Assembly: GCA_024400635.1 (NCBI GenBank)
Contig: JAKSMI010000001.1
Location: 257,534 to 321,533, forward strand
Origin: Bacteroidales bacterium
GTDB lineage: Bacteria > Bacteroidota > Bacteroidia > Bacteroidales > WCHB1-69
Direction of reading: 5' to 3'
Length of the DNA: 64,000 nt
Part shown: piece by piece, positions 28,201 to 36,334 of the stretch
Numbering within the stretch: the stretch's first letter is position 1
Layout of the letters: each line of letters starts with the position of its first letter
The notes under the pieces: model-generated
Told to the model about the DNA's origin: nothing
Database searches by the model: none
Seen by the model: the letters and a program-made list of their open reading frames with translations, nothing else
Program-made: the position numbers and the translations under genes

Positions 28201-28503
28201 CAATGTGGCATCTCCCGTCAACTGGATAGCCGGAGTAATCAAATAGTTGTCAGGAGTAAGTGCTGAGTAGGTATCATTATCGTATGACAAAGAACCCACA
28301 CAACCCACACCGTCAACAGTTTTCATAAGAAATCCTTCAGAAGAAGTGTAAACGTTCCAGTTGAAACCATCGCCATCATTATCAATAGCGGTCCAACCTG
28401 CCGGGATAACACCACCTTCAAACCCCTCGTGGAAAATTACGATCTGCGCATTAGCGCAAACCAACGCAAAACACAATACAAAAATTGATAAAATTTTCTT
28501 CAT
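25297..28503 (-). CDS. Adhesin-like T9SS protein with four choice-of-anchor J-type domains
   Basis: 1068 residues; signal peptide to about residue 20 (CFALVCANAQ). Four similar ~170-residue modules each begin with an F.E.F or LPF.TDF pattern, a Trp and an Asp/Asn-rich turn (GWTAIDNDGDGF, CWAIVDVNGDGD, CWQKIDANNDGK, CWTIIDANGDGD), later WLISPEF or WAISPAF, and end in FRHH, FKVTT, FHCIS, IHVES. This is the cleaved-adhesin/choice-of-anchor J pattern. Between them are ~90-residue immunoglobulin-like spacers (DFGTVIVGNN, VDVFVRYNPTVVGD). The last ~75 residues are a type A T9SS sorting domain (VSVYPNPANNVL, LSNGMYII). Likely secreted and surface-bound. Monocistronic with its own promoter and terminator. 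Confidence 0.9.
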   Translation of the reverse strand: MKKILSIFVLCFALVCANAQIVIFHEGFEGGVIPAGWTAIDNDGDGFNWNVYTSSEGFLMKTVDGVGCVGSLSYDNDTYSALTPDNYLITPAIQLTGDATLHFFVAGQDDSYAAEHFSVYVSTTGTSVSDFTTVLTSGVSTANYVEYTCDLSAYTGQTVYIAFRHHNSTDEYMLVMDEVSVTQAPTDPSIFAPEDLDFGTVIVGNNATKTAQINAYHLTSGVVATTADPFTVSADGTTFGSTATLANNGGTLYVKFTPTAVADYNEVVTLSNESVNDVIINVSGAGFECSAIELPFATDFTEESVNNCWAIVDVNGDGDINGQGKFNLDAANGVAVYYVSATDTSNPANDWLISPEFTLEEATLLSYNYLNYFDVISYIFYGMSFPEKYAVYVIPSDTDYTGAVEILPEQEIETFGSWTPAQLDLSEFEGQTLRIGFKVTTDPANGYYFAITNFAIGTAEPTIMTSADEGIDFATGIAGESNEIMPVLVYSLNINEDINIETNDPFSVSLDGTNFSTTALLPAETGLIAYDTIYVKYSPSTAGDFSDYVVLSTSEVTDTIAVSGSAVECNVIDEFPFAESFTDSSETVYCWQKIDANNDGKTFRIDGDGKAYYQYSSSSPADDWLISPEFVLDANQYLSFNAFVSNVNYPERFHVDIIGEDGIHTTLLDTTDIATTTPQNYLIDLTSYTGSYRIGFHCISDADMYMFNISDFSIEVATPAIYLSEDTMSFVGAINVPTAAQNVAMTIVSIAEPIVATVAAPFEISSDNVNFSNTLTITATQTIQFVDVFVRYNPTVVGDNNETLTFTAGNVNATVILNGHAVDCSVPTLPYETDFSNEDLNACWTIIDANGDGDGLYGEITFYTGADESYMMYAYNETNAADDWAISPAFTLGQNAAASFDYAVNSSSYPEKFSVYVIGEGQTYAEGTKVVDTKTVTNTNWAFQAVDLSAYNGQTVQVAIHVESAADKYAIFFTNFRVANDEVSIAEVSENDNNVSVYPNPANNVLNVSATSNISSVEVYTIAGQKVAGFTADGMQAVVNTSNLSNGMYIIKINTENGVVNQKFTVVR

Positions 28504-28616
28504 TTGATTTGGTTTTTGATTAGTAATAATGTTATTTAAATTGTTTATTATTAATGTCTTATAACAATTTCTCGTTTTTTATATTTTACACGTCACAATC
28601 CATGCGAAAAAGTGCA

Positions 28617-28647
28617 CAAAATTATGCAAAAAATTGCACATTTTCAA
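28617..28647 (-). promoter_or_regulatory. Promoter of the adhesin-like T9SS gene
   Basis: Minus strand has TTG at 28647-28645, a 20-bp spacer and TAATTTTG at 28624-28617, a full -33/-7 match. GTGCA and TGCAC flank the -7 box as a short inverted repeat. The leader to the ATG at 28503 is ~105 nt and AT-rich with no obvious structure. Confidence 0.75.
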
Positions 28648-28683
28648 GCAAAAATGACACTTTTTAGTTAAAAAAAATTTTTT

Positions 28684-31506
28684 TTACAATTTGGAATTTA
28701 AGGCTTTCCCTGTATAGGATTTTTTGCATTTTGCCAAATCCTCGGGTTTTCCTTCAAAAACGATTTCGCCGCCACCGACTCCACCTTCCGGACCCAAATC
28801 AATGACCCAGTCGGCGCACTTGATTAATTCCATATTATGCTCGATGACCAAAATAGTATTTCCTTTCTCTATCAAGCGGTTAAAGGCTTCAAACAACTTG
28901 CTGATATCGTGAAAATGCAAGCCTGTCGTAGGCTCGTCGAAAATGAAAAGCGTGTTTTGCTGACTGTTGCCCAGAGTCAAATAATAAGCCAACTTTACAC
29001 GTTGCGCCTCGCCGCCTGACAAGGTTGACGACGACTGACCCATTTTCAAGTAGCCCAAGCCGACTTCCTGCAAAGCCTGCAAACGTTCCACGATACTATC
29101 GCACAACCTATTACTATCAGGCAGACTCTTGAAGAATTCGACGGCCTGATTGATAGTCATATTCAAAATATCGCTAATCGTATTGCCTCCCACTTTAATA
29201 TCCAAAACCTCTTCTTTGAATCTACTACCGCCACACTCAGAACAAACCAAATCGACATCGGCCATGAACTGCATTTCTATATGGACCACACCTTCGCCTT
29301 CGCACTCCTCGCAACGCCCACCAGGCATATTGAAAGAGAAAAATCCAGGCTTGTAATTACGTTGTTTTGACAAAGGTTGGGCCGCAAACAAATCGCGAAT
29401 CAAATCGTAGGCTTTAATGTAAGTAACCGGATTGGAACGCGTTGATCGACCTATCGGATTCTGGTCCACCATCACCACGTCACTCAGTTTGCGCAAATCC
29501 GCCTCAATTCGGCTGTGTTTTCCTGGTTTTTCAGCTGTTTCGTTAATGATTTTCTTCAGTCCGGGATAGAGAATATTCTTTATCAGCGAACTCTTTCCTG
29601 AGCCGCTAACGCCTGTCACCACCGTAAAAATCTCCAAGGGAATTTTCACATTCACATTTTTGAGATTATTTTCTTTCGCTCCGAAAATCTCGACATAATT
29701 ACGCCATTTGCGACGCTGTTTCGGCACCGCAATGGATTTACTATTTTTATTTGCCGCATCGGACATTCCACGCAAATAGGCGGCGGTAAGATTTTCGTTC
29801 TGCTTCATCAGCTGCTTGAAAGTGCCGGCAAAAGTAACATTACCGCCAAGGCGACCCGCTCCCGGACCGATGTCGATGATATAGTCCGCGGCGCGGATAA
29901 TTTCCTCATCGTGTTCCACCACCACCACCGTGTTGCCGATGTCGCGAAGCCGCTGCAAAACCTTGATAAGCTGCTGTGTATCACGTACATGTAAACCAAT
30001 ACTGGGTTCATCGAGGATATAAAGAGAGCCCACCAGGCTACTTCCCAACGAAGTTGCCAAATTGATACGCTGCGACTCGCCCCCCGACAAAGTACGGCTA
30101 CCCCGATTCAATGTCAGATAACCCAATCCCACATCTACCAAAAAGCCCAAACGATTTTGCAATTCCGCAACCAACTGGCTGGCAATCTGTTCTTCATTTT
30201 CATTTTTATATTTAAAATTCTGAAAGAAAAGATACAGTTGTTCTATAGGCATCTGGCATAAATCAGAGATTGATTTATTATTGATTTTTACATAGTTAGC
30301 GTCTTTTCTTAGGCGCAAGCCCCTACAATCCGGACAAAGCGTTCTTCCGCGATAGCGTGACTGCAGCACCCTATACTGAATCTTGTAGATATTCTTTTCA
30401 ACGAACTCGAAAAACTGCTTGACACCTTCCACATTCTTCTCTGGGCAACCGTTCATCAGCATATCATATTCTTCGGCAGAAAGGTCGTCAATGGCTCGAT
30501 GTACCGGGAATCCCGCTTTGCCAGCCTGGCGGACGAAGTAATCCTTCCACTCGTTTAGAACCTGACCACGCCAACAAGCGACAGCACCTTCATAAACCGA
30601 CATGCTACTATCGGGAATCACCAACTCGGGGTCAATACCTTCCACCATACCTGTGCCACCGCAATTTTTACAGCAGCCGTAGGGATTATTAAAACTGAAA
30701 AGATTGACAGAAGGTTCTTCAAATGCAATGCCATCCGCCTCAAAATTGTTGCTGAATTTCTGTCGTTTAATTTTACCTTCGTTTTCATACTGGATGACAC
30801 AACAACCCTTCCCTTCATAAAAGGCCGTTTCGATGGAGTCGGCGATACGGGCTTCATTTTCATCGAAACGTTCGCGTTTGAAACGGTCTATCAGTATACA
30901 GATGTCAGCATTTTTGCCAACTTTCCCTTTCAGAACATCATCAATATCTTGAATTTCCTTATTGAAAATAATTCTACTAAAACCCTGCTGCTTAATAATT
31001 TCCAATTGTTCAGAAGGAGTACGTCCCACGAAAACGCTCAATGGAGCCGCAATCAAAATCCGGCTATCATCGGGCAAGGTCCGCAAAAAATCCATCACAT
31101 CTTCCACCCGTTCCCTTTTCACTTCCTTACCACTCACAGGCGAAAAAGTGTGACCAATACGAGCATAGAGCAGTTTCAAATACTCGTAAATTTCTGTAGT
31201 TGTACCAACGGTTGAACGCGGATTTCGAGAGATGACCCGCTGTTCAATGGCAATGGCAGGTGGAATGCCAATGATGGCATCCACATCGGGCTTGGTTATT
31301 TTGCCCATAAACTGTCGGGCATACGCGCTGATGCTTTCCACATAACGGCGTTGGCCTTCGGCATACAAAGTGTCAAATGCCAGGGAACTCTTCCCTGATC
31401 CTGACAGGCCCGTGATGACAACCAACTGGTTACGAGGAATTTCCACATCGATATTCTTCAGGTTGTTGACCCTCGCCCCTTTGATGATAATTTTATCTTC
31501 TGCCAT
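28684..31506 (-). CDS. uvrA: Excinuclease ABC subunit A
   Basis: 940 residues from the ATG at 31506 (MAEDKIIIKGA); the in-frame ATG at 31521 overlaps the preceding gene and is less likely. UvrA is the damage-recognition ATPase of nucleotide excision repair. Landmarks: first Walker A GLSGSGKSS (~residue 33), AEGQRRYVESISAYARQF, zinc-finger cysteines CKNCGGTG and CPDCRG, first signature LSGGESQRINLA, second Walker A GVSGSGKSSL (~630), CEECEGEG and CSECGGSRF, second signature LSGGEAQRVKLA. Length and order are normal. It starts 8 bp after the MurL-like stop, so the two are probably cotranscribed. uvrC is at 56274. Confidence 0.98.
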   Translation of the reverse strand: MAEDKIIIKGARVNNLKNIDVEIPRNQLVVITGLSGSGKSSLAFDTLYAEGQRRYVESISAYARQFMGKITKPDVDAIIGIPPAIAIEQRVISRNPRSTVGTTTEIYEYLKLLYARIGHTFSPVSGKEVKRERVEDVMDFLRTLPDDSRILIAAPLSVFVGRTPSEQLEIIKQQGFSRIIFNKEIQDIDDVLKGKVGKNADICILIDRFKRERFDENEARIADSIETAFYEGKGCCVIQYENEGKIKRQKFSNNFEADGIAFEEPSVNLFSFNNPYGCCKNCGGTGMVEGIDPELVIPDSSMSVYEGAVACWRGQVLNEWKDYFVRQAGKAGFPVHRAIDDLSAEEYDMLMNGCPEKNVEGVKQFFEFVEKNIYKIQYRVLQSRYRGRTLCPDCRGLRLRKDANYVKINNKSISDLCQMPIEQLYLFFQNFKYKNENEEQIASQLVAELQNRLGFLVDVGLGYLTLNRGSRTLSGGESQRINLATSLGSSLVGSLYILDEPSIGLHVRDTQQLIKVLQRLRDIGNTVVVVEHDEEIIRAADYIIDIGPGAGRLGGNVTFAGTFKQLMKQNENLTAAYLRGMSDAANKNSKSIAVPKQRRKWRNYVEIFGAKENNLKNVNVKIPLEIFTVVTGVSGSGKSSLIKNILYPGLKKIINETAEKPGKHSRIEADLRKLSDVVMVDQNPIGRSTRSNPVTYIKAYDLIRDLFAAQPLSKQRNYKPGFFSFNMPGGRCEECEGEGVVHIEMQFMADVDLVCSECGGSRFKEEVLDIKVGGNTISDILNMTINQAVEFFKSLPDSNRLCDSIVERLQALQEVGLGYLKMGQSSSTLSGGEAQRVKLAYYLTLGNSQQNTLFIFDEPTTGLHFHDISKLFEAFNRLIEKGNTILVIEHNMELIKCADWVIDLGPEGGVGGGEIVFEGKPEDLAKCKKSYTGKALNSKL

Positions 31507-31514
31507 AAATCCGA

Positions 31515-32756
31515 TTAGCAATTTTTGATTAAATACTTATCTTTTCTACTTTCAGCAATCATCTGCAGCGCCTTGTTCACCTCGTCAATCGTGCCGACAC
31601 ACTCGAAAGGTTTGTTGGCCGCCACGCCTCTCAACTCATCGAAATACTGCTGCATTTCAGGTTTATCGAGCAAATCTTCCCCGAAAATGTCAATCATCGT
31701 CGCATCATCAATAAACGGCGACAGGATGATGTATGCGAAAAGACATTTTGAACAATTACAACACCATTTATTTTCCTTACTTCCAGCATTACAACTCTTG
31801 AAAACCTTAAAATACTGTGGATGTTGGGCAAACATTTCTGCAATCTGAAGTTCGCTGTATGGCCGCAAAAAACTATAGTAATGATTGCAAGAATGAAGAT
31901 ATGTATCGACATAATTTCTAAAATCCTCTTCGTATTCCAAAGTTTTCGAATACTGATGATTGATTTTTGTGCCCGGTATGGTCGGTTCGTTGGCACTTGC
32001 CTCATTTGACAAAGCCACATGGCGGCTACCGGTAGCATAACTCACCAACAACGAATAAAAACTCAACATCGCCGAAAATGGGGTATGTCCATTCAGAAAA
32101 CCCATTTTATTAAGTTCCAACAACTTAGGTGATATTTCACGCCGTAATACCACTATATCATTCAAATTGGGGAAACCAGCAATACGAGCACAATCAACCG
32201 TGGCGCCACGCGGATTGATGATAAACGGCACCAATTCATGGTCATGCCGTAGGGCTTCGAGCGTCACTACCGAATCCTTGCCACCGCCGATGGGCACTAC
32301 CACCCTGCCGCTGTCAGCGACTTGTGGATAAGGCAATTCATCCGCTGGCGTACAATCTTCCGCAAAAGCAAAATGCACAAAATCCTCTTGATTCGTTTCT
32401 ATCTTATTCTGATAAAAAAATTCTCCTAACCCATTAAAATACAACTTTTTCCACCATTTCTGACATGATTCTTCCAAAGAAAAACGATGAATCTTAATAG
32501 TGGGGGAACATGTACATTTCCAATAGCTAATCAATTCAATCAGTCCAATTTGAAAGACCAAAGCCTCAACGGCCCGGTGGTGCAGATTCCCAACAGCGAA
32601 ACGACCCAACCGCAGACTCATTTTCGGTTGGAACTGATAATCGGCGATAGCAAAATAAAATTGCATATCTATTTTATTATCAACAATTTGAAAACAAAAA
32701 TCAAGATATTCAAAAAGGGGGAATTCCTGTCGGAACTGTTCAAATTTCTGATTCAT
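31515..32756 (-). CDS. PP-loop ATPase resembling MurL (UDP-MurNAc-L-Ala-L-Glu epimerase)
   Basis: 413 residues from the ATG at 32756 (MNQKFEQFRQ); the longer in-frame start at 32831 precedes the promoter and overlaps pnuT. Near residue 170 there is a PP-loop, VVVPIGGGKDSVVTLEAL. Further landmarks: GHTPFSAMLSFYSLL, HVALSNEASANEPT, INHQYSKTLEYEEDF, and a CCNCSKC cysteine cluster near residue 335. This layout recalls MurL, which with MurD2 supplies D-glutamate in peptidoglycan by epimerising the UDP-MurNAc-dipeptide in Xanthomonas and some actinobacteria. I assign it by remembered motifs only. Other PP-loop amide or tRNA-modifying ligases are possible. Own promoter; uvrA follows. Confidence 0.6.
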   Translation of the reverse strand: MNQKFEQFRQEFPLFEYLDFCFQIVDNKIDMQFYFAIADYQFQPKMSLRLGRFAVGNLHHRAVEALVFQIGLIELISYWKCTCSPTIKIHRFSLEESCQKWWKKLYFNGLGEFFYQNKIETNQEDFVHFAFAEDCTPADELPYPQVADSGRVVVPIGGGKDSVVTLEALRHDHELVPFIINPRGATVDCARIAGFPNLNDIVVLRREISPKLLELNKMGFLNGHTPFSAMLSFYSLLVSYATGSRHVALSNEASANEPTIPGTKINHQYSKTLEYEEDFRNYVDTYLHSCNHYYSFLRPYSELQIAEMFAQHPQYFKVFKSCNAGSKENKWCCNCSKCLFAYIILSPFIDDATMIDIFGEDLLDKPEMQQYFDELRGVAANKPFECVGTIDEVNKALQMIAESRKDKYLIKNC

Positions 32757-32778
32757 CGCATTAGCAAAATTGAAATTG

Positions 32779-32786
32779 CAAATGTA
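32779..32786 (-). promoter_or_regulatory. Promoter -7 element of the MurL-like gene
   Basis: Minus strand TACATTTG matches TAnnTTTG, 22 bp before the ATG at 32756. It separates this gene from the thiamine operon and argues against the longer start. Confidence 0.6.
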
Positions 32787-32808
32787 CGATTTTTTTACAA
32801 AAATGGAA

Positions 32809-33420
32809 CTATACCTTGCTACCCGCCGCAATTTTTCTCCAGCGAAAATATCCCATCACAGAGACCGCCGTATAGAGCACAAAGAGGCACGCCATCGGGT
32901 AAAGGTCTTTCCAAGCGTATAAAGCCACCGACGCAGCGTTGACGACCACCCACAGAAGCCAGTGTTCCATGTGCTTTTTGGCCATCAAAAACATCGCCAC
33001 CACGCTCAAAGCCGTCGTGAACGAGTCGCCCAAGGGCACAGGACTGTCGGTGAAACGCCGCAAAACAAACCACAAAATTGTCCAAAACGCCACAAATATC
33101 AAACTCAAAGGCAATATCAATCGCGATGGCATTGGCGTAATCGGAAGTTCATCTTTCTGTTTCTCAGAAGAATACAATTCGTTTTGAATATTTTCATTTC
33201 GATGGCGACGCCACACTAACAAGCCATAAACATTGGCACCCAAATAATAGGCATAAATGGCAGCATCAGCATAAAATTTAGAATTGAAAAAGATGACAAT
33301 GTAGAACACAGACATCAAAATGCCCACACTCCAAAGCCAGAACGACGCCTTGTATTCCAAATACAAGTACCACAGGCCAATGGCCACCCCGATGATTTCT
33401 ATGGTTAGTGCTATATCCAT
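32809..33420 (-). CDS. pnuT: PnuC-family transporter, probable thiamine transporter PnuT
   Basis: 203 residues, about seven hydrophobic segments (IEIIGVAIGLWYLYLEYKA, LWSVGILMSVFYIVIFF, AAIYAYYLGANVYGLLVW and others). The Trp-rich WLLWVVVNAASVALYAWK is the PnuC signature, and LWSVGI and YGLLVW fit too. PnuC proteins are facilitated transporters for nicotinamide riboside, thiamine or riboflavin. Here it follows, by 72 bp, a TonB receptor whose leader holds a TPP riboswitch, so the substrate is most likely thiamine. That assignment is by genomic context. No thiamine pyrophosphokinase gene follows, although it often completes this cluster. Confidence 0.88.
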   Translation of the reverse strand: MDIALTIEIIGVAIGLWYLYLEYKASFWLWSVGILMSVFYIVIFFNSKFYADAAIYAYYLGANVYGLLVWRRHRNENIQNELYSSEKQKDELPITPMPSRLILPLSLIFVAFWTILWFVLRRFTDSPVPLGDSFTTALSVVAMFLMAKKHMEHWLLWVVVNAASVALYAWKDLYPMACLFVLYTAVSVMGYFRWRKIAAGSKV

Positions 33421-33492
33421 TATTTTAAGTTGAAAGTTGAATTTTTTGAAAATGGGACTTGAGCTATGAGATAATTTTAAATCTTCGTTTTT

Positions 33493-35823
33493 TTACATCT
33501 TCACCCTTATACCTCCAAGAAAGTTAATGCCCGCCTGCGGAAAGAAGCCATCCGTAAATTCTTCTTGTCCGTTGAAATAATAGCGATAAACCCAGGCGTT
33601 ACTTTCATATTTAGCATTGAAAACATTATTGATTTTAAAAAACAGTTCGATATCTGACACTGGTTTGGTATGGAAGCAATAACTCATACTGAAATTGCTA
33701 ACACAATAAGGCTTAATGGAATAGTTTTTGTTGCTGCTATTATCTACATACTGTCTGCTGACGAAATGAGTTTGGAGAGAGATGTTGAAATCTTCGAGGG
33801 GATAAAATGCAAATTCGTTGGAAGCCACGATGTTGGGAGAGTAAGAAATGTCGGTCGTGCCCAAGTTCTCCACACGTTGTCCACCAGTATCCCAGTCATC
33901 AATATATTGCGTATAATCAAGGATTTTATTGATACTGAAAGTTCCTTTGATATCCCAACGGAAGAATTTCACCGGCTGGTAACTTGAAATCAACTCAATG
34001 CCCAGACGGTAACTTTTCTTGACATTGGTCATGATGGCGGCACCCACATCGTTGATTTGGCCTGTAAGCACCAGTTGGTTATCGTAATACATAAAATAAG
34101 CATTGGCATTGAAGGCATACTTTTTCAGATGCATACGATAGCCGAGTTCCCAATCGTAAAGAGTTTCGGGCACGGGACGTCGGTCGAGCGGACTATCCGC
34201 AAGATCAGAGCGTGTCGGCTCACGGTTGGAGCGGGCGAAAGAAGTGTACAACGAATGCTTCGAGTCTTTATCCAGATCCACGCTGACACCGAACTTCGGG
34301 TTGAAGAAATGCCACAAATGCTGCTGTGAGATGTCGGTCATATAAAGATTCGTTCCGCCAATATGATAATCGATGAGGCGATATTGCAAATCGAGGTAAA
34401 CACACCAACGTTTTTCTCGATAATCGACTGTTCCATAGATATTAAACTGCGTTTTGCGACCCGTTCCGTTGAACCAGAGGTGGCGCTCGCCCACTCCGCC
34501 GTACTCAGCCCATTCCAAGGTTCCCGGGTATGCGCCATCATAATTGTTGAGCGCGCCGCCCAAGGACCAACGTAACACATTCTTTCGAGGATTTTCATTC
34601 TTATCTGCACCCAAGTGCGAAAAAGTTTCCTGTACGCTGAAAACCAGGCCATAAAAGTAATTTTTCATACCCTTACGAGTAATAAAATCGCCGATGGAAA
34701 AAGTATCGGCACCAATAATCTGATCTGGCAAACCATAATCAGCATAAGCACCCGATTCGACATATTCTTCATAATAGCCCTTCCCCGGCGTGCAATGAAC
34801 ACCCACATTGACATCCACACGATTACGCTTGGTAATGGCCTTGCTGTAATCATAAAAGAGTTGCATGTGAAGTTGTTGATAATTGTCCGTCTGATTGGAA
34901 TAATAACGCTTGTGTCCTTGCACATCATAATATTCTCCACAGCTGTTGTAGCGACGATTGCTGTCGAGCATATAAGAAGGCACGCCATTCCAAGCCAGAC
35001 CGGTCTTTTCATTACCATACATAATATTGAGTTTCAGACGGCCATAATTTTCATTTTTCTTTTTATTCTTAAGATAGAAATCTGAAGAGAAAAACAGATT
35101 ATGCAACTTTGCCGAAGCGCGATCGATGTAACCATCGCTGAGTAGATTGGAATAGGAAATCGTCGCTGCGAAGCAGTCGCCAATGAGGCCCGTTCCAACG
35201 GTAATGGCATTACGGAAAGTGGCAAACGAGCCGACGGAACTGCTCAGTTCGACGAAGCGTTTGTGACTATTGTCGATGGTCACGAAATTCATCGTCGCAC
35301 CAAAAGCAGCAGAGCCATTGTTGGAGGTGCCGACGCCGCGTTGCACTTCCAAGGCCTCTACTTTAGAGCCTAAGTCAGGCACGTTAACAAACCACGAGCC
35401 CTGAGATTCGGCGTCATTAAGCGCAATACCATTAATGGTGACATTTATACGTGTCTGATCAATGCCGCGAATACGCATATAAGTATAACCGATTCCAGTT
35501 CCTGCATCGGAGGTGGTAATCATGGATGGCACCATCTCTAAAAGGTTATTGATGCTACCATTGCCGATGTTTTGCTGAATATCAGCTTTATTGATATTGG
35601 TTGCCGAAAACGATTCCTCACCGCTGGGTTTCACCCATTTGACACCCACTTCCGAGAGCTGAACCGGGCTAAGCGAATCCGACAAATCCTGCGCCTTTAG
35701 CGATGTTGCAGAAATAAAAAGACAAGCTACAACAAATGGTGCGACAACAATTCTTAAATCAATAATTGATTTTTTCCTCCTTCGAGAGGTATGGATTTTA
35801 CCTTTTTGATTTGAATAGAACAT
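33493..35823 (-). CDS. TonB-dependent outer-membrane receptor, thiamine-regulated
   Basis: 776 residues. Signal sequence spans about residues 22-45 after a basic head (HTSRRRKKS, cleavage after SLKAQ). Then plug: LSEVGVKWVKPSGEE, INNLLEMVPSMITTSDAGTG, MRIRGIDQTRINVTINGI, EVQRGVGTSNNGSAAFGATMN. The barrel fills the rest, including RSNREPTRSDL and a C-terminal aromatic-ended strand region (FFPQAGINFLGGIRVKM). There is no carboxypeptidase-like N-terminal domain. The TPP riboswitch in its leader and the pnuT gene behind it indicate uptake of thiamine or a thiamine precursor across the outer membrane. Confidence 0.93.
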   Translation of the reverse strand: MFYSNQKGKIHTSRRRKKSIIDLRIVVAPFVVACLFISATSLKAQDLSDSLSPVQLSEVGVKWVKPSGEESFSATNINKADIQQNIGNGSINNLLEMVPSMITTSDAGTGIGYTYMRIRGIDQTRINVTINGIALNDAESQGSWFVNVPDLGSKVEALEVQRGVGTSNNGSAAFGATMNFVTIDNSHKRFVELSSSVGSFATFRNAITVGTGLIGDCFAATISYSNLLSDGYIDRASAKLHNLFFSSDFYLKNKKKNENYGRLKLNIMYGNEKTGLAWNGVPSYMLDSNRRYNSCGEYYDVQGHKRYYSNQTDNYQQLHMQLFYDYSKAITKRNRVDVNVGVHCTPGKGYYEEYVESGAYADYGLPDQIIGADTFSIGDFITRKGMKNYFYGLVFSVQETFSHLGADKNENPRKNVLRWSLGGALNNYDGAYPGTLEWAEYGGVGERHLWFNGTGRKTQFNIYGTVDYREKRWCVYLDLQYRLIDYHIGGTNLYMTDISQQHLWHFFNPKFGVSVDLDKDSKHSLYTSFARSNREPTRSDLADSPLDRRPVPETLYDWELGYRMHLKKYAFNANAYFMYYDNQLVLTGQINDVGAAIMTNVKKSYRLGIELISSYQPVKFFRWDIKGTFSINKILDYTQYIDDWDTGGQRVENLGTTDISYSPNIVASNEFAFYPLEDFNISLQTHFVSRQYVDNSSNKNYSIKPYCVSNFSMSYCFHTKPVSDIELFFKINNVFNAKYESNAWVYRYYFNGQEEFTDGFFPQAGINFLGGIRVKM

Positions 35824-35830
35824 TCTCCAA

Positions 35831-35850
35831 CGTTTTAAGTTATTAAAACG
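35831..35850 (-). promoter_or_regulatory. Hairpin between riboswitch and start codon
   Basis: CGTTTTAA, a 4-nt loop and TTAAAACG form a perfect 8-bp stem immediately before GGAG and the ATG at 35823. It may be part of the riboswitch expression platform, acting on translation; that is inference. Confidence 0.5.
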
Positions 35851-35879
35851 AAAGAGGGTTTAATGAAGATTGAAGCAAT

Positions 35880-35948
35880 TTCTCCCTACGACGGCATTAT
35901 CCGTATCAGGTTCATTGGGTATAATCTCAGCTGCAAAGCACCCCTTTC
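35880..35948 (-). promoter_or_regulatory. TPP (THI-box) riboswitch
   Basis: The minus strand carries the conserved TPP aptamer blocks in order: GGGGTGC, GCTGAGA, ACCC, TGAACCTGAT, GGATAATGCC and GTAGGGA. It lies in the ~130-nt leader between the promoter at 35960 and the TonB receptor start. It should lower expression of the receptor and pnuT when thiamine pyrophosphate is high. Confidence 0.97.
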
Positions 35949-35959
35949 AAAAATCGTTG

Positions 35960-35967
35960 CAAACTTA
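35960..35967 (-). promoter_or_regulatory. Promoter -7 element of the thiamine operon, extended type
   Basis: Minus strand TAAGTTTG within TTTTACGTAAGTTTGCAA. About 48 bp here align without gaps with the region upstream of metH, including an upstream TTTATTCAC block. Confidence 0.65.
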
Positions 35968-36096
35968 CGTAAAATTCTTGAATCTTGTGTATGTGAATAA
36001 AAAATGTTTTTTTAGAGGAAATTTTGTAAAAAAACCGATTTGTATTGGATGAAGTTTTTGAATTAAAAAAGGCATGGATTTTAATTGTAAAGTTAT

Positions 36097-36133
36097 AAAA
36101 AAAGCACTTACAAATTCCTGTAAGTGCTTTTTT
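36097..36133 (-). terminator. Terminator of the tRNA-Val gene
   Basis: Perfect stem AAAGCACTTACA / TGTAAGTGCTTT with a 6-nt loop, followed on the minus strand by a run of seven T in total. It starts five bases after the tRNA 3' end. Confidence 0.9.
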
Positions 36134-36137
36134 CTCA

Positions 36138-36215
36138 TGGTGATCTGTACTGGATTTGAACCAGTGACCTCTTGCCTGTCAAGCAAGCGCTCTAAACCAA
36201 CTGAGCTAACAGATC
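36138..36215 (-). tRNA. tRNA-Val (anticodon GAC)
   Basis: Folds as a full cloverleaf on the minus strand: acceptor GATCTGT with ACAGATC, D-arm GCTC/GAGC, anticodon stem CTTGC/GCAAG with loop TTGACAG (anticodon GAC, reads GUC and GUU), T-arm ACTGG/CCAGT with loop TTCAAAT, discriminator A. The 3' CCA is encoded (36140-36138). A terminator follows. Confidence 0.96.
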
Positions 36216-36308
36216 AAATCGGCGGCAAAAGTACGACTTTTTTTTGAAACTGCAAACAATAAATGAGTTTTTTCAAAAATTTATTGAATAACGTATTGAG
36301 AAATGTTA

Positions 36309-36316
36309 TATATTTG
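36309..36316 (+). promoter_or_regulatory. Promoter -7 element of rnfB
   Basis: TATATTTG, with TTG at 36284-36286 (spacer 22 bp, slightly long). Only 18 bp lie between the box and the rnfB start, giving a very short leader. Confidence 0.6.
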
Positions 36317-36334
36317 CAGTTTAATTTTTAGAAA

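Noticed and set aside
36138..36215. tRNA-Asp reading of the tRNA at this site
   Set aside because: The loop TTGACAG puts GAC, not GTC, in the anticodon positions, giving tRNA-Val.
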